From: Sphingobacteriia bacterium | GTDB taxonomy: Bacteria > Pseudomonadota > Alphaproteobacteria > Rickettsiales > 33-17 | DNA: 64,000 nt | NCBI GenBank assembly: GCA_017304685.1 | Contig: JAFKLR010000003.1 | Coordinates: 1,097,000 to 1,160,999 of the forward strand | Reading direction: 5' to 3' | Part shown: one piece after another, positions 28,291 through 39,409 of the stretch | Layout: every line of letters starts with the position of its first letter | How positions within the stretch are numbered: position 1 is the first letter of the stretch | Position numbers and translations under genes: made by a program | The notes under the pieces: generated by a model | What the model was told of the DNA's origin: nothing | What the model saw: the letters and a program-made list of their open reading frames with translations, nothing else | The model's database searches: none

Positions 28291-28331
28291 TTAAATAGGG
28301 GTGTTTTTTTTTAAATTGCACCCCTATTTAA
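28291..28331 (+). terminator. intergenic hairpin between paired ankyrin genes
   Basis: TTAAATAGGGGTG and CACCCCTATTTAA form a perfect 13-bp stem with a T-rich 15-base loop directly after the stop codon. There is no T-run after the stem, so it may be a partial terminator or an mRNA-stabilising hairpin within a two-gene transcript. Confidence 0.6.
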
Positions 28332-28365
28332 ATTACAAAAATCCATTTGAATTAAGAGGAATGAC

Positions 28366-29904
28366 ATGAAAAAAAATGAAAATTTAACTTCAATTACAAA
28401 CAAAATATCTGAGTTAAGAATATATACACAGGAAATAAACACAGTTTTAAATGTTTTAAACAAAGGTGGGTATAATCTTTTAACATGCGAAGGTAATTCA
28501 ATTGATTTATCAATTATTGAGGATGAAATATTTTACCCATTATCAATAATGGCTCTAACTGATTATAAAATAAATACAAATCATTCAGATGTTGAAAATA
28601 ATTATAGCATAAAAAATCAATTATTCGATGCAAAACGCCCTATGTTAGAAGAAAAATTGGACAGTCTACTTGCTAAAAGAAAATATTATTTATCTAGTGA
28701 AGAAGCATTACTTGCGAACGTAATAATGTATGAAAAAGTGTATGCACATTTTAAATCTCATACAACGATGGTTATTCAAGAAATCAAAAAAAATAAATTA
28801 CCAAATTCTATCGATCAAGACTTACAAAGAATAGAAAATTCAATAACAAATATTTTAGCTAAACAACGTCAAAACTTATGGGCCAGCTACAAAGCGTGGA
28901 TTGAAGTATTTTTAGAAAATTTTAATAAATACGAAGAAGAAAATAAAGTATTAGATTTGTCACTTGTTACTAGAATAGAGAAAGCCATTGAAATGGTAAG
29001 AAATACAACCCTTACCCTTGATTTTACAAAACTTAACTTAGGAAAAGTTGGTTATTGTTTAAAGAATATAGATTTATTAGGTGTTAAACTTATTTTAACA
29101 CCAGATCAAGAACAAATATACTTAACGGATGAGCAGCGCAGATTTAGGGATGAAGGCAGAATATATGACGCAGCTGAATACAACAATATAGAATTTATTG
29201 AATTTTTAATAGTTAAAAGAAAAGTTAATGTAAATATCGCTAATGCAATGGGATGGACACCATTATCCACAGCAGTGTTTTTTAACAATATTGAAGCTGT
29301 AGAAAAACTATTAGACCTTGGTGCAAACCCTAATACTATTAGCAAAAATGGACTTACACCACTAGATAGCCTTTTGTTACAACCAAGAACAGAACAAATA
29401 GAAAATATAATTGAACTTTTATTAAAACATAATGCTGATGTAAGCTTTCATAATGCTATTCTTTTAGGAAATGATTTAAGCAAATATGAGATTAATCCAG
29501 AGTTATTAAAAACTTATGGTATGGGTGGTCATACACCTCTTACTCTTGCTATTCAATCAGGTAATTTAGAAATAGTTATATGGCTTATAGAGGAAAAGAA
29601 TGCTGAAATTAATTTTCCAGATGAATATGGATTCAAACCTATTCAAATTGCAAGTCAGTATGGTCAAAAGGGAATATTAAGATATTTGCACGAAAAAGGG
29701 GCTGATATATATGAGAAAGCTAAAGGAAATGATCAATTTTCAGCAGTCAATTTAGCATTTAACCGTGACGATATTGATACCTTTCAAACAATTATTGATA
29801 TAAGAGCACGTGAAAATTTAGATAGAAAAAATAATCTTCGTTTATTGCAAGAAATAAGTGATGAAGATAAAGACGCTAATAAAAAGCGTTGCATAGTAAT
29901 GTAA
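28366..29904 (+). CDS. ankyrin-repeat candidate effector with CaaX box CIVM
   Basis: This 512-residue protein is a shorter relative of its upstream neighbour: the same helical N-terminal domain, the shared junction LTPDQEQIYLTDEQ (LTPEQEHLYFSSEE in the other), and matching ankyrin repeats at about 265-475 (MGWTPLSTAVFFNNIEAVEK, GGHTPLTLAIQSGNLEIVIW). The F-box-like and LRR parts are absent; it goes directly to a charged tail ending KKRCIVM, a CaaX box. An AAGAGG ribosome-binding site precedes the ATG. It looks like a tandem duplicate that kept the prenylation signal. It probably binds a host protein at a membrane; the target is unknown. Confidence 0.85.
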   Translation: MKKNENLTSITNKISELRIYTQEINTVLNVLNKGGYNLLTCEGNSIDLSIIEDEIFYPLSIMALTDYKINTNHSDVENNYSIKNQLFDAKRPMLEEKLDSLLAKRKYYLSSEEALLANVIMYEKVYAHFKSHTTMVIQEIKKNKLPNSIDQDLQRIENSITNILAKQRQNLWASYKAWIEVFLENFNKYEEENKVLDLSLVTRIEKAIEMVRNTTLTLDFTKLNLGKVGYCLKNIDLLGVKLILTPDQEQIYLTDEQRRFRDEGRIYDAAEYNNIEFIEFLIVKRKVNVNIANAMGWTPLSTAVFFNNIEAVEKLLDLGANPNTISKNGLTPLDSLLLQPRTEQIENIIELLLKHNADVSFHNAILLGNDLSKYEINPELLKTYGMGGHTPLTLAIQSGNLEIVIWLIEEKNAEINFPDEYGFKPIQIASQYGQKGILRYLHEKGADIYEKAKGNDQFSAVNLAFNRDDIDTFQTIIDIRARENLDRKNNLRLLQEISDEDKDANKKRCIVM

Positions 29905-29923
29905 CTTATAAAAAAGCAATAAA

Positions 29924-32900
29924 ATGAAAGAAATTAAAGGTATACCCGCAAATATTGAAAGTGATTTTGCAAATAAAGTCTTAGCTAATCTTATAGATAT
30001 TAAAGTAAATAATAATATTATTTTACTTAAATTACTAGACGAAGTAGAGAATTTACTTAATAAAAAAAAATATTCTAAAGCAATAAAATGTTTTAATAAA
30101 ATAGTTGCTAATATACCTATAAATTTCTTTAATGAAGAATTTGATAAAAAAAGAATTTTACTTGCAAATTCTATTGTTCAAATTTCTTTAGATCAAAGGT
30201 TAAGTGAAAACAATGAAAATAGTAATAAAAGTTTTGATTCTTACTATTTAAATGCTGTAAAAGAGCGCTATGAAGTTTTAAGTAATACTTTAAAATTATC
30301 TAATAAAGACTCTTTAGACAGTAACGCTGAACTTCTAATTAATATTATTTTAGAAGCAAAAAAAATAAAAGATTTAGGGCTTTATGAAGAAGCATATAAA
30401 TATTTTGAATTAATTCTAAAATTTAGTCAAAACCCATTATTTCTTACTCAAGCCTATGAAGAAATGGGTGAAATTGACAGTTTATACGGTAAAAAAGAAG
30501 TAAGATTAGATAATTTTAATTATATAGTCACTGCCTGTTATCATTTAAATTGTGCCTTAGCTTTATGCACTGATGCAAATATACAAAAAAAACTAAAAGC
30601 AAATATAAATTCTTTAGATGCTTATATTTTTTATAGAAACATTAAGAGTTTTACAGGAGATTTAAATAGTACAGATGATCCTGATAAAGCATTATATTTA
30701 CTTAATGTATTGTTTGAAAATGTAAATAAGTTATATGCGGAATCTGATGAAGAAATAATAAGTCATCTTTGTGAAATTGGTATAAATAAAATAAGCCAAA
30801 TGCTTTCCGATCTCAAACAAAAAAATGTATTTACTACAATCAAATCTGTAGAAGAATTTTCTAACATACACGCTTTATTACATACATATAAACACTTTAT
30901 TGAAAGATTTTATACCTGTTTCATAGGTAATTTTGAGTTATTATATCAAAAAATCAACATAGAGGTGGAATTCAAAGGCTCTAAGCACCAGAAAAAGCTA
31001 TCAAATGCAAGAAATAAAGTAAAAAAAACAGATGAATATAAATATGAAATAATTAGTAGACAATGTAACAGGGATATTTTTAATACTTTAGAACAAATAG
31101 TTAGCGAGGCAATAGAAACTTTAGGGTATAAAACCTTTAAATTCTCAGTCGTATTAGTAGGTTCAGGAGCAAGAAACGAATTTAGCCCATATTCTGACAT
31201 TGAATTTGGAATCATTACAGATAATTGGATAGATAAAAAAGCAATTATTAAAGAAAACCATAAATTATCTGAGGAAATATGTTATTACTATGCATTAATA
31301 TCTCTAATACGAATAAAGATTCTTTCATGTGGTTTAAGAGTCGAAAATGGTATATTTAAGCAAATATTAGATCAAGATGAAAGACTTTCTCCAATCATAA
31401 ATGAAGAAATTGATCAAATAGATATTGAAGTAAATAAAAAAATTATTATTCACTCTCCTTCTGGTAATGAGGAGAAGAAAATTACAGAGGTAAAAAATAA
31501 GCAAGTCAGAAAATTGAAAGGGAGGTTAATAGGAAATATAGAAACATTTACAAAAATTCTATATGATGATACTGACCTTACCTTGCCTATGGTTATCCAG
31601 GATTTAAAACCTATTTATAATAACAACGTAGATGAAAGTTTATTTGGCCAATTAATAACAAAAATAAAAGAACTTACTCAAACAAATTTGAAAACTACTT
31701 TACCTGAAAGGTTAAAAGAAGACTTAACTACATTTACATTAACTGAAAACTATAAAGATACCTTATTAGATATTAAAAATGATTTACTTCGTTTTCCGTA
31801 TCTTTATATAAAAAGGTTGTGCATGTTTGCTGGTATTTATTTCACTAATTTACCTAATGATATAACTTCTACAGAAGCAGGAATAAATAAATTAATTGAA
31901 CTAAAATTTTTAAGTCCTACCGAAGGATTAGGTTTAAAGGAATGGTTCAAATTTGCTTTAAACCTAAGAGCCAAAATTCATTCTTATTATGATCATGAAC
32001 AAGATGATTTTTATTATAGCAAAAACGAAGAAGGTGTTTTTGTATTAAATGAAAATGATAAAGAAATATTAGATATTTTATATCAAGATATTATGCTTCC
32101 TATATATGAAAAAGCAAGAAAATGGGCAATAAATCAAACTCATGATTTAAATGATTTGAGTAAAGTTATTTCAAAGCTTTATTTGATTAAATCAAATCAT
32201 TTATTTAAATTATTTGAAACTACAAATGATTTTGAATATGGGGCAAGAGCAAATTGGTATTTTGAAAAAGCGGTAGAGTATAATTTAGAAGAATCTCGCA
32301 TTTATTGGGAAAATAGTATTACCAAATTAGGTAAAGTGTCAGAAAAAAATGATGCTGAGGCTAATAACAATGAATATATTGAATTGTATATTGACGGCAA
32401 ACTAACGAAAATACATTTGTCAGAAGAAAGTATAAAACAGTTAAATGATCAAAATAACCTTGAATATAATGGAAGAAGAAATGTACGAAAGATTGTTATA
32501 AATGGGCATTTTTTTCATATAAAAGAATTTCCTGAAGATCCAATGACGGAATATATGGCAAGTACCTTGACTCATATGTTAATGGGCTATACAACTACAC
32601 CTTTTAGTATATTGGCAAAATTTACACGTAATAATAGTAGCTTTCCAATTCTTATAAGCAAATCGGCTATTGGTATTAATTTAGAAAAAGCCTTAAAGAA
32701 AGAAAAAAATATTTTAAAAGATATTGATAAAGAAAGCTATGGATTTGCTTTTTTCAGACAATTATATATTTATTCAGCAGATGATCAACCTTCAAATTTT
32801 GTATTACTACCTATATTGAGCCCTGATGGAAATGAAAATAAAAGGAGAATAATTTGCGTAGATAATGACATATCTTTTATAACCTGCACATTCAAACCCG

Positions 32901-35900
32901 CCCTTTTATCTTATAGAATATTGCTTAAATCTATCTTATTCTGTGATGTTGATTTAATGAAAGATATCATTGATAGAAATGTAGTTGAAAAAATTATAAA
33001 ACATAATCCTCGAGAACTTGTTGAGTATTGGTTTAATAAAGTAATTCAATACTGTGATATATATAATTCACTATTTGCATATAATATGGGCAATGTTAAA
33101 ATAAGTAAAGGCAATGAATTAATAGATGTGCAATTTACAACAAAAGCAAAAGTAAATAAAGGACGTGTAAGTAATGTTTATTTTAAATTATCACAAATAA
33201 TTGACGTTTTTGTTGAGAATAGCTTTCAAATTAATCATTTTAAATTATTTTATTCTTTAGATAGTGTAACGGCTTCACTTTATAATAATTATTATACAAC
33301 TAATAATGTGACTACTTTAGGCAGATTTGAAGAACTTTCTAAAGGCCAATATGATGTTATTGAAATAAATGATCTTGACACTAATGAAAAAATTCAAAGA
33401 ACTCAAACTAAATATAATAAATCGAAGATGGATAGCATGCAGGATGAACCAATAGATGCAACTCCTGAACAGTCTTTAAATGAATTTTTAAATTATATAG
33501 ATACAATCGATAAGACAAAAATAAGGCGTGAACAACTACTAGTCAGTAATACGTCTAATTCTTTCTCTATGCTCCCTATTAAATTGAAAGAAATCTTAAT
33601 TAATGGTAAGACTTCAACCCATGAGGGAGAAATTGTTAGCAATATATTTGGGTTTCATAAAAATGCATTGAAAACAGTATATAAAGAAAGCAATGATTTA
33701 GATATTAAAAAATTTAATTTAGAAATAAATAAAATTTGTAGAACCCTTTTAGATAATATTATAAATTTTGGTTTTACAAAAAACTTTCAACGATTAAATT
33801 TGAGTCAATGCTCGATTTTAAATGAAAATGATTTAAAAAGAATATTAAATCCTAATATAACATGGCTTGATATTAGTGATTGTACAAATTTAGGAAAAGA
33901 AGCGTTAAATATAATTGCAGAAAAATGTCCTAATCTTGAAGTATTATATATATGTGATAGCACTTCAACCTCCAGTTTTCAAGGAAAATCAAGTGAAACA
34001 CCTATTTCAAATATTTTTAGATATGCAAATATAAAATCATTTTTTAGCATAAAAAGATTATATTTAAATGGTGCAAATATAGATAGAAAAGCATTATACA
34101 AAATCTTCAATAATTCACCAAATCTACAAAACATTGTTTCAAAAAATTCTCGAATCGATTGTGAGGAAGAGTTTGAGAACTTTCAAAATGATATAGCAGA
34201 TATTGAGGATACAATTAATAATATGATTGAATTTATTGAATATCCTATAAATTGGGAACACTTTATTTCAATTTGTTATAATAAAGAGGAAGCATTAAAA
34301 AGCTTCAAACATGCAAAAGAGAAAAACTCAAGAACAAAAAAACTTTTGTCACAATCGAATTTAAATAAAATACTTTTATTAGGTAAGGCTGTTGAAAATG
34401 ATGTTTTTGATTTAACTGAAACATATTTGGAACTGGGCGCAAATCCTAATTTTAAAAATGAAAATGGTAATACTCCCTTACATATAGCAGTGGATAAGGG
34501 GAATTACAATATAGTTAAGCTTTTACTTAAGTATAAAGCGCATATTAATGTAAAAAATGATAAAGGGGAAACTCCTTTACATCTTTTAATTTCAAAACAA
34601 TCGAATAGCAATAACCTGATAGAGCTCGTTAAAATATTAATACAACATGGAGCTGATGTAAATAATACTAACAATGATAACTATAGCATTGGAGAATCAT
34701 GGGTTTATTATTGTAAAGATCTAAAAGTTTTAGAAATATTATCAGCAAATCATATTAATTTAACAATTAAAAGATATTTAAGCGATAAAAGAAACATAAT
34801 AACTGGACTTTTTAAGAATGAAGAAGAGCCATACATAACCGCAATTGATAAAATTGGTTGTTCTGTAAACTTAAATATTAAAATTGTAAAATTATTATTC
34901 TCATATAAGCAATTCCCATGTAAATGGGGATTGGCTAATATTGCAAATTTACTAACAGAAGCGATTATAGCAAATGATATAAGGTTTATTGAAGAGTTTA
35001 TCGAACACATTAATTATAGCTATACAAATAAAGAGAATTTTTTACTAGCTTTTATAATAACAGACGAAGATTATAATAATTTATTTAATCTTTGTTACAA
35101 ATATAAAAGAGTCAATATTTATGATATCTTATATGATAATTATAATAAATGCCTAATGCCTCACAGTAATTATCAAGAAAAAATGAAATATGAAAGGTCA
35201 AATTTCATTTATTATTTAGAAGAACCTAGAAAATTTCCTATATCAGAGGCTGATTTAAAAGAAAGAGATATAATTCATTTAGCTATCTTAAATAATGATC
35301 TTGAACTATTAAAGCATTCATTTAACTTTGGCCTAAACTATTTACCTGTCGATAATAAGGGAAATACCTACCTACATTTAGCAGCTGAAAATGGCAATAT
35401 TGATATATTAAACTATTTAATATATCAACGTAGTCTTTTTAATGATGAAATAAATAAAGAAGGTTACACCCCTTTACATTTAGCTATAAAACATAATCAC
35501 CAAGAAGCAATAACCACTTTATTAAGAGTAAATGCTGATCGTTATAAAGTAAATAGTAAAGGGTGGAATGCTTTCCATATTGCTATAATTTTTAATATTA
35601 ATAGTCTTACTCTAATTAAGGAGTTTTATTTTAATAGAAAAATAACCACGAAAGATGTTGATGGAAATAATATTTTACATTTAGCAGCAATTTATGGACA
35701 TATAAGTATTTTTGAATACGTTTTTTCTGAAAATAAGTATAAAGATTTTGATAATTATAATAATCAAGGTTTATCCGTAATAGAATTAGCTTTTTTAAAT
35801 GGCCATGACGAAATAATTAAATTATTACAAAAAAATGGAATAATATTGAATATCAGTCATAAGAAACCTAATCAAAACTTGTTAAAAGCACAAACTTCAT

Positions 35901-36109
35901 GTGATACACGTGAATCACTATCATCTTTCAATTTTAGAAGTAAAATAGATTCCAAAACCTCAAATAATGCTAATACATTACTATCAACTGATACTCATAA
36001 TAATATAAAAATTATTGATAATAAAAATAATCCTACAAATCTTAATTTTAAAAAAGTAAAGAATTTATATATTGAATCGATAACTAAAATCCAAGATAAT
36101 TATATATAA
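29924..36109 (+). CDS. giant multidomain protein: TPR-like, nucleotidyltransferase, kinase-like, LRR, ankyrin
   Basis: At 2061 residues this is the largest product in the window. The N-terminal 250 residues look TPR-like (EEAYKYFELILKFSQNP). A nucleotidyltransferase motif follows at 413-427, GSGARNEFSPYSDIE, with Asp425 and Glu427 in the metal-binding positions. A kinase-like region is suggested by Lys867 and Glu876 (HIKEFPEDPMTEY), a catalytic-loop-like DDQPSN at 953-958 and VDND with Asp980. Leucine-rich repeats lie near 1280-1400, then ankyrin repeats at about 1500-1590 and 1780-1985. It starts 20 bases after the previous gene. Two possible phosphotransfer or nucleotidyl-transfer domains plus binding repeats suggest a host-protein-modifying effector. 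It lacks a CaaX box. Confidence 0.82.
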   Translation: MKEIKGIPANIESDFANKVLANLIDIKVNNNIILLKLLDEVENLLNKKKYSKAIKCFNKIVANIPINFFNEEFDKKRILLANSIVQISLDQRLSENNENSNKSFDSYYLNAVKERYEVLSNTLKLSNKDSLDSNAELLINIILEAKKIKDLGLYEEAYKYFELILKFSQNPLFLTQAYEEMGEIDSLYGKKEVRLDNFNYIVTACYHLNCALALCTDANIQKKLKANINSLDAYIFYRNIKSFTGDLNSTDDPDKALYLLNVLFENVNKLYAESDEEIISHLCEIGINKISQMLSDLKQKNVFTTIKSVEEFSNIHALLHTYKHFIERFYTCFIGNFELLYQKINIEVEFKGSKHQKKLSNARNKVKKTDEYKYEIISRQCNRDIFNTLEQIVSEAIETLGYKTFKFSVVLVGSGARNEFSPYSDIEFGIITDNWIDKKAIIKENHKLSEEICYYYALISLIRIKILSCGLRVENGIFKQILDQDERLSPIINEEIDQIDIEVNKKIIIHSPSGNEEKKITEVKNKQVRKLKGRLIGNIETFTKILYDDTDLTLPMVIQDLKPIYNNNVDESLFGQLITKIKELTQTNLKTTLPERLKEDLTTFTLTENYKDTLLDIKNDLLRFPYLYIKRLCMFAGIYFTNLPNDITSTEAGINKLIELKFLSPTEGLGLKEWFKFALNLRAKIHSYYDHEQDDFYYSKNEEGVFVLNENDKEILDILYQDIMLPIYEKARKWAINQTHDLNDLSKVISKLYLIKSNHLFKLFETTNDFEYGARANWYFEKAVEYNLEESRIYWENSITKLGKVSEKNDAEANNNEYIELYIDGKLTKIHLSEESIKQLNDQNNLEYNGRRNVRKIVINGHFFHIKEFPEDPMTEYMASTLTHMLMGYTTTPFSILAKFTRNNSSFPILISKSAIGINLEKALKKEKNILKDIDKESYGFAFFRQLYIYSADDQPSNFVLLPILSPDGNENKRRIICVDNDISFITCTFKPALLSYRILLKSILFCDVDLMKDIIDRNVVEKIIKHNPRELVEYWFNKVIQYCDIYNSLFAYNMGNVKISKGNELIDVQFTTKAKVNKGRVSNVYFKLSQIIDVFVENSFQINHFKLFYSLDSVTASLYNNYYTTNNVTTLGRFEELSKGQYDVIEINDLDTNEKIQRTQTKYNKSKMDSMQDEPIDATPEQSLNEFLNYIDTIDKTKIRREQLLVSNTSNSFSMLPIKLKEILINGKTSTHEGEIVSNIFGFHKNALKTVYKESNDLDIKKFNLEINKICRTLLDNIINFGFTKNFQRLNLSQCSILNENDLKRILNPNITWLDISDCTNLGKEALNIIAEKCPNLEVLYICDSTSTSSFQGKSSETPISNIFRYANIKSFFSIKRLYLNGANIDRKALYKIFNNSPNLQNIVSKNSRIDCEEEFENFQNDIADIEDTINNMIEFIEYPINWEHFISICYNKEEALKSFKHAKEKNSRTKKLLSQSNLNKILLLGKAVENDVFDLTETYLELGANPNFKNENGNTPLHIAVDKGNYNIVKLLLKYKAHINVKNDKGETPLHLLISKQSNSNNLIELVKILIQHGADVNNTNNDNYSIGESWVYYCKDLKVLEILSANHINLTIKRYLSDKRNIITGLFKNEEEPYITAIDKIGCSVNLNIKIVKLLFSYKQFPCKWGLANIANLLTEAIIANDIRFIEEFIEHINYSYTNKENFLLAFIITDEDYNNLFNLCYKYKRVNIYDILYDNYNKCLMPHSNYQEKMKYERSNFIYYLEEPRKFPISEADLKERDIIHLAILNNDLELLKHSFNFGLNYLPVDNKGNTYLHLAAENGNIDILNYLIYQRSLFNDEINKEGYTPLHLAIKHNHQEAITTLLRVNADRYKVNSKGWNAFHIAIIFNINSLTLIKEFYFNRKITTKDVDGNNILHLAAIYGHISIFEYVFSENKYKDFDNYNNQGLSVIELAFLNGHDEIIKLLQKNGIILNISHKKPNQNLLKAQTSCDTRESLSSFNFRSKIDSKTSNNANTLLSTDTHNNIKIIDNKNNPTNLNFKKVKNLYIESITKIQDNYI

Positions 36110-36254
36110 TTTGATAGAAATAATTAATATAACCTTTAAAAGTTCACCGAGGTGCATTTAAATAAGAGTTATTTTAGCAATTTATTTATTTAATAAATTA
36201 AAATTATATTTCAAACCTAGGGCCTTTATGGCTTAGATTATGCTCTTACTCTAG

Positions 36255-36591
36255 GTTTACATCCTTTTTTACAGTTTCAAGCTCTTCTAACTGCTTTAAT
36301 AATTCTTCATTGTTGTTTAAACTCTTTTATTAAACCATCCTGTATCATCCAATGCTTTATCGCTCTTTCTGCATTAACTTCCCGTGATTTTAGGTATCAT
36401 AAACTTCTTCTATCCCCCCTTAAACTTAGTTTGAATATAATATAGCTAAATGCTTCTCTATTAATTTTATCTTCAAGGTATTTTACTTTGTCTTCAGGAT
36501 TCTCTGGAGTGATCTCTACTTCTTTGAATTTAGCTAGTTCTTCTTCACTCCAATTATAACCTTTATACTCAATTCTATAATTAATCTTCTT
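36255..36591 (-). pseudogene. decayed unknown gene
   Basis: On the minus strand a coherent protein can be followed only by switching frames: YKGYNWSEEELAKFKEVEI... to FKLSLRGDRRSL, then REVNAERAIKHWMIQDGLIK, then NNEELLKQLEELETVKKDV before a stop. At least two frameshifts interrupt it. The last part looks like coiled coil. I recognise no family. The remaining bases between 36110 and 36766 hold nothing that I can support. Confidence 0.5.
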
Positions 36592-36766
36592 CTTTTATTT
36601 TTTAATTATAATTGATTTATAAAATCACTTTAATCATAATAACAAATGTAAATATTTTTACATTCTACTTATTCTATAAACACAATATTCACAAATATTA
36701 CTTTATTTCTATTTTTTTATACGACGCGATTTTACCAATTAAATAAATTTCATATTGGAGGGTAAG

Positions 36767-38698
36767 ATGTCTAAAATTCAAGAATGGTATTATAAATACA
36801 ATGAAAGACAATGCAAAGAAATCAAGAATATTCAAAATAAATATCAAGAATTATTAAGTAAGATCGAAAAGGAAGAGTTACCCGATTTATTTTTAAAAGA
36901 TGAGAATCTTTTACCAATTTTGTTTACGACCGATCCAAAAAGAAAATTTCCTATTGTATATAATCCTAGTGAAAAGCACAGTAGCAGCTTTGCAGTTACA
37001 TATAATGTCGATTCAGCTTTAAAAGTAGTTAGACAGGCAATCTTTTTACCAATTCAATTACAAAATCATCTTGAATCTGTAATTCAGCTATGCGTGAATT
37101 ATAATATTCAAAATGCAAAATATAAAGGTCATGATATAACCGGCAATTCTCAATTATATGGACCAACAACTTTACTTTTTGAAAATATAATTCAGTGGAC
37201 TAAATTGATATCTGGTAAAGAAGATCTAGATAAATTAGAGAAATTAATCACCGCAAGAAAAGGTTTCTTAGAACAGATAGTAATATATCTACCTAGAGGA
37301 TTAACCAGAAACGAAAAAAGTAAAAATGTCATAAAAAAGGCGTTTCATATACAATCATATGTATCTAATAAAAGTACTGTTAAAGAATTTAGATATCAAA
37401 CTATTGAAAAAATCAATAAATCTTTGGAGAAAATGTTAGATGTGATTACTTTTGAAAAAGAAAAAAGATCGGCGGCAAAAATTTTAGCTGACATTAGTTC
37501 AAAAGTTAATATTGGAAATAAAGACTTACTTGCATACCAATATTATGCTATTTCTAATATCAAATTACCTGTATTTAACATCCAAGAATTAGGAAGTTCT
37601 CAAAAATCTGGCATGTATTTAAAAGTAGCAGATAAGTACATAGTAAGTGTAATTACTTCTGCAATTCAACAACCAAATTCAATATTACCAAATGCCATTA
37701 GTTATGAAAATTTTGAAGAACTTACAAATAAACAAATAGAGAAATTTATAGATAAAGCACATAAAGAGCTTATACCAATAAAAAAAAATATAGAAAAGGT
37801 TGAAGAAATCAGAAGGCAGTGGCTAAATCTATTTAGGGCTTATCAGCACTTTAATGAATTCTTTGATTTTATTGAAAAAGCTAAAAGATTTGCAGATATG
37901 ACTGGGGATCTAGGTGTATTTTATATATATTCTTGGGTGATACTCAAAGTTTTTGAAAGCTATAAATCAGTTTATAAGCAATTTAAAAATGATATAACTA
38001 CATTTAATAATCTTTTAAAGCAAAATTACAATCCAGGTAATCCTGATTTAGAGTATACATATTGGGCTCCTAACTTTAAATCAGCTCAAACTAATTTTAA
38101 TAATTCAATAAACTATTTTGAGTCATTACAAAAATGTATAAATGAAGCAGAATTTAAAATAAGAACTTACAATATTGATAATAATATTGAAAAAGAAGTA
38201 TTAAATAGCCTTAAAGGATTATTACTTACTGCTTATAGATTTGTGAAAGATGACTCTTTCAATAAGCATATAGATATAGTTGATAAAAAATTATTAACTT
38301 TGTATGGAAAAGATATTGAACAACCTTCTAAATTAACAATATCTACTAATAGAAGTAATAATAATTCCGCTTCAAAAAAGACTTCAAATTTAGAAGAAAT
38401 GTATGTTAAATACCATAATGCAATTTTATACAATAATAATATACCTGCGGAAGAGAAGGTAGAGCTTATGAAGAAATTAGATTATATATATAATAAAAAT
38501 AAAGAAAAGGAAGAAAAAAGTGCTAGTCAAGATGAAGTTACAAATGAAGCTTATACTATTCCTGCAAGTTCAGCTATTGCATCGGTAGAATTAGTGTCTA
38601 TAAATAATTCTAATAATAATATCATTACTTTATCTCATAGAAATGAAACTGAAAAACAACAAAGTAATTCAAATAAGAGAAAACAAAGAAAAAAATAG
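36767..38698 (+). CDS. hypothetical helical protein, candidate effector
   Basis: The start at ATG 36767 has GGAGGG ten bases before it; the TTG at 36755 lies in that site. The 643-residue product starts MSKIQEWYYKYNERQ, is strongly helical and lysine-rich throughout, and ends in a low-complexity Ser/Asn-rich tail with several short basic runs (KRKQRKK at the very end) that could act as a nuclear localisation signal in a eukaryotic host. No domain recognised, no signal peptide, no CaaX. It sits among candidate effectors and is preceded by decayed sequence. Confidence 0.72.
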   Translation: MSKIQEWYYKYNERQCKEIKNIQNKYQELLSKIEKEELPDLFLKDENLLPILFTTDPKRKFPIVYNPSEKHSSSFAVTYNVDSALKVVRQAIFLPIQLQNHLESVIQLCVNYNIQNAKYKGHDITGNSQLYGPTTLLFENIIQWTKLISGKEDLDKLEKLITARKGFLEQIVIYLPRGLTRNEKSKNVIKKAFHIQSYVSNKSTVKEFRYQTIEKINKSLEKMLDVITFEKEKRSAAKILADISSKVNIGNKDLLAYQYYAISNIKLPVFNIQELGSSQKSGMYLKVADKYIVSVITSAIQQPNSILPNAISYENFEELTNKQIEKFIDKAHKELIPIKKNIEKVEEIRRQWLNLFRAYQHFNEFFDFIEKAKRFADMTGDLGVFYIYSWVILKVFESYKSVYKQFKNDITTFNNLLKQNYNPGNPDLEYTYWAPNFKSAQTNFNNSINYFESLQKCINEAEFKIRTYNIDNNIEKEVLNSLKGLLLTAYRFVKDDSFNKHIDIVDKKLLTLYGKDIEQPSKLTISTNRSNNNSASKKTSNLEEMYVKYHNAILYNNNIPAEEKVELMKKLDYIYNKNKEKEEKSASQDEVTNEAYTIPASSAIASVELVSINNSNNNIITLSHRNETEKQQSNSNKRKQRKK

Positions 38699-38795
38699 TT
38701 TTACTAAATATTAAAAATTAAAATTAATAGCACGTAGAAAGAAAGTATTACGAACAAACCTTCTATTTAATGCAACTAACAATAAGTTCTTTGCA

Positions 38796-39321
38796 TTGTT
38801 ACTAGCTTTGCTTGTTGGATTTATATTTTATTTAAGAGAATTTACCCACCACTTTACTATTATATATCCTAAACTCGATGTAGAGGTTTGTTTTACACCT
38901 CCTTCAGGATGTCGAGAAGTAATTATTAGTAAAATTAATCTAGCCAGAACATCTATTTATATGCAGGCTTATTCTTTCACTTCTAAACCTATTTATAAAG
39001 CTTTAGAGAATGCTGCTCGTAGAGGTGTAAATGTAAGCTTGATAAATCTCAATTAACCGAACCTAATACTGTTTATAAACCATCCTTCCCTCAACTTCCC
39101 TTATACATATTGATATAGACAGGTCTGTAAAAGGAATTGCTCATAATAAGGTTATTATCATTGATGACCTCTATACTATAACTGGAAGCTATAATTTTTC
39201 AAATGGAGCTGAATTTAGAAATGCCGAAAATGTGGTAATAATTAAGAATAATGATATTGCTAAAGAGTATAAAAATAATTGGCAATTCCATTATTATGAA
39301 AGTAAATTATTAAATTATTAG
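38796..39321 (+). pseudogene. frameshifted phospholipase-D-family nuclease
   Basis: The first 86 residues hold a membrane helix and the start of a PLD domain (SIYMQAYSFTSKPIYKALEN). The frame then breaks at 39030-39056; reading on in a second frame gives LTEPNTVYKP and in a third gives IAHNKVIIIDDLYTITGSYN, which has the HxK-D (HKD) motif and the usual GSYNFS follow-up, ending at 39321. Such single-HKD proteins resemble endonuclease Nuc and secreted PLD-type nucleases. At least two frameshifts and no ATG start mean that it is inactive. Confidence 0.75.
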
Positions 39322-39409
39322 CTTATTTTAGGCGAATTTTAAAATACATTGAAAAAGTTTCCCTCTTCATATAATATCCCTTTTTTAATTAATAATGTGA
39401 AATGTTACC

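Noticed and set aside
36110..36766. An intact minus-strand gene in this gap
   Set aside because: At least two frameshifts and no full-length frame; recorded as a remnant only.
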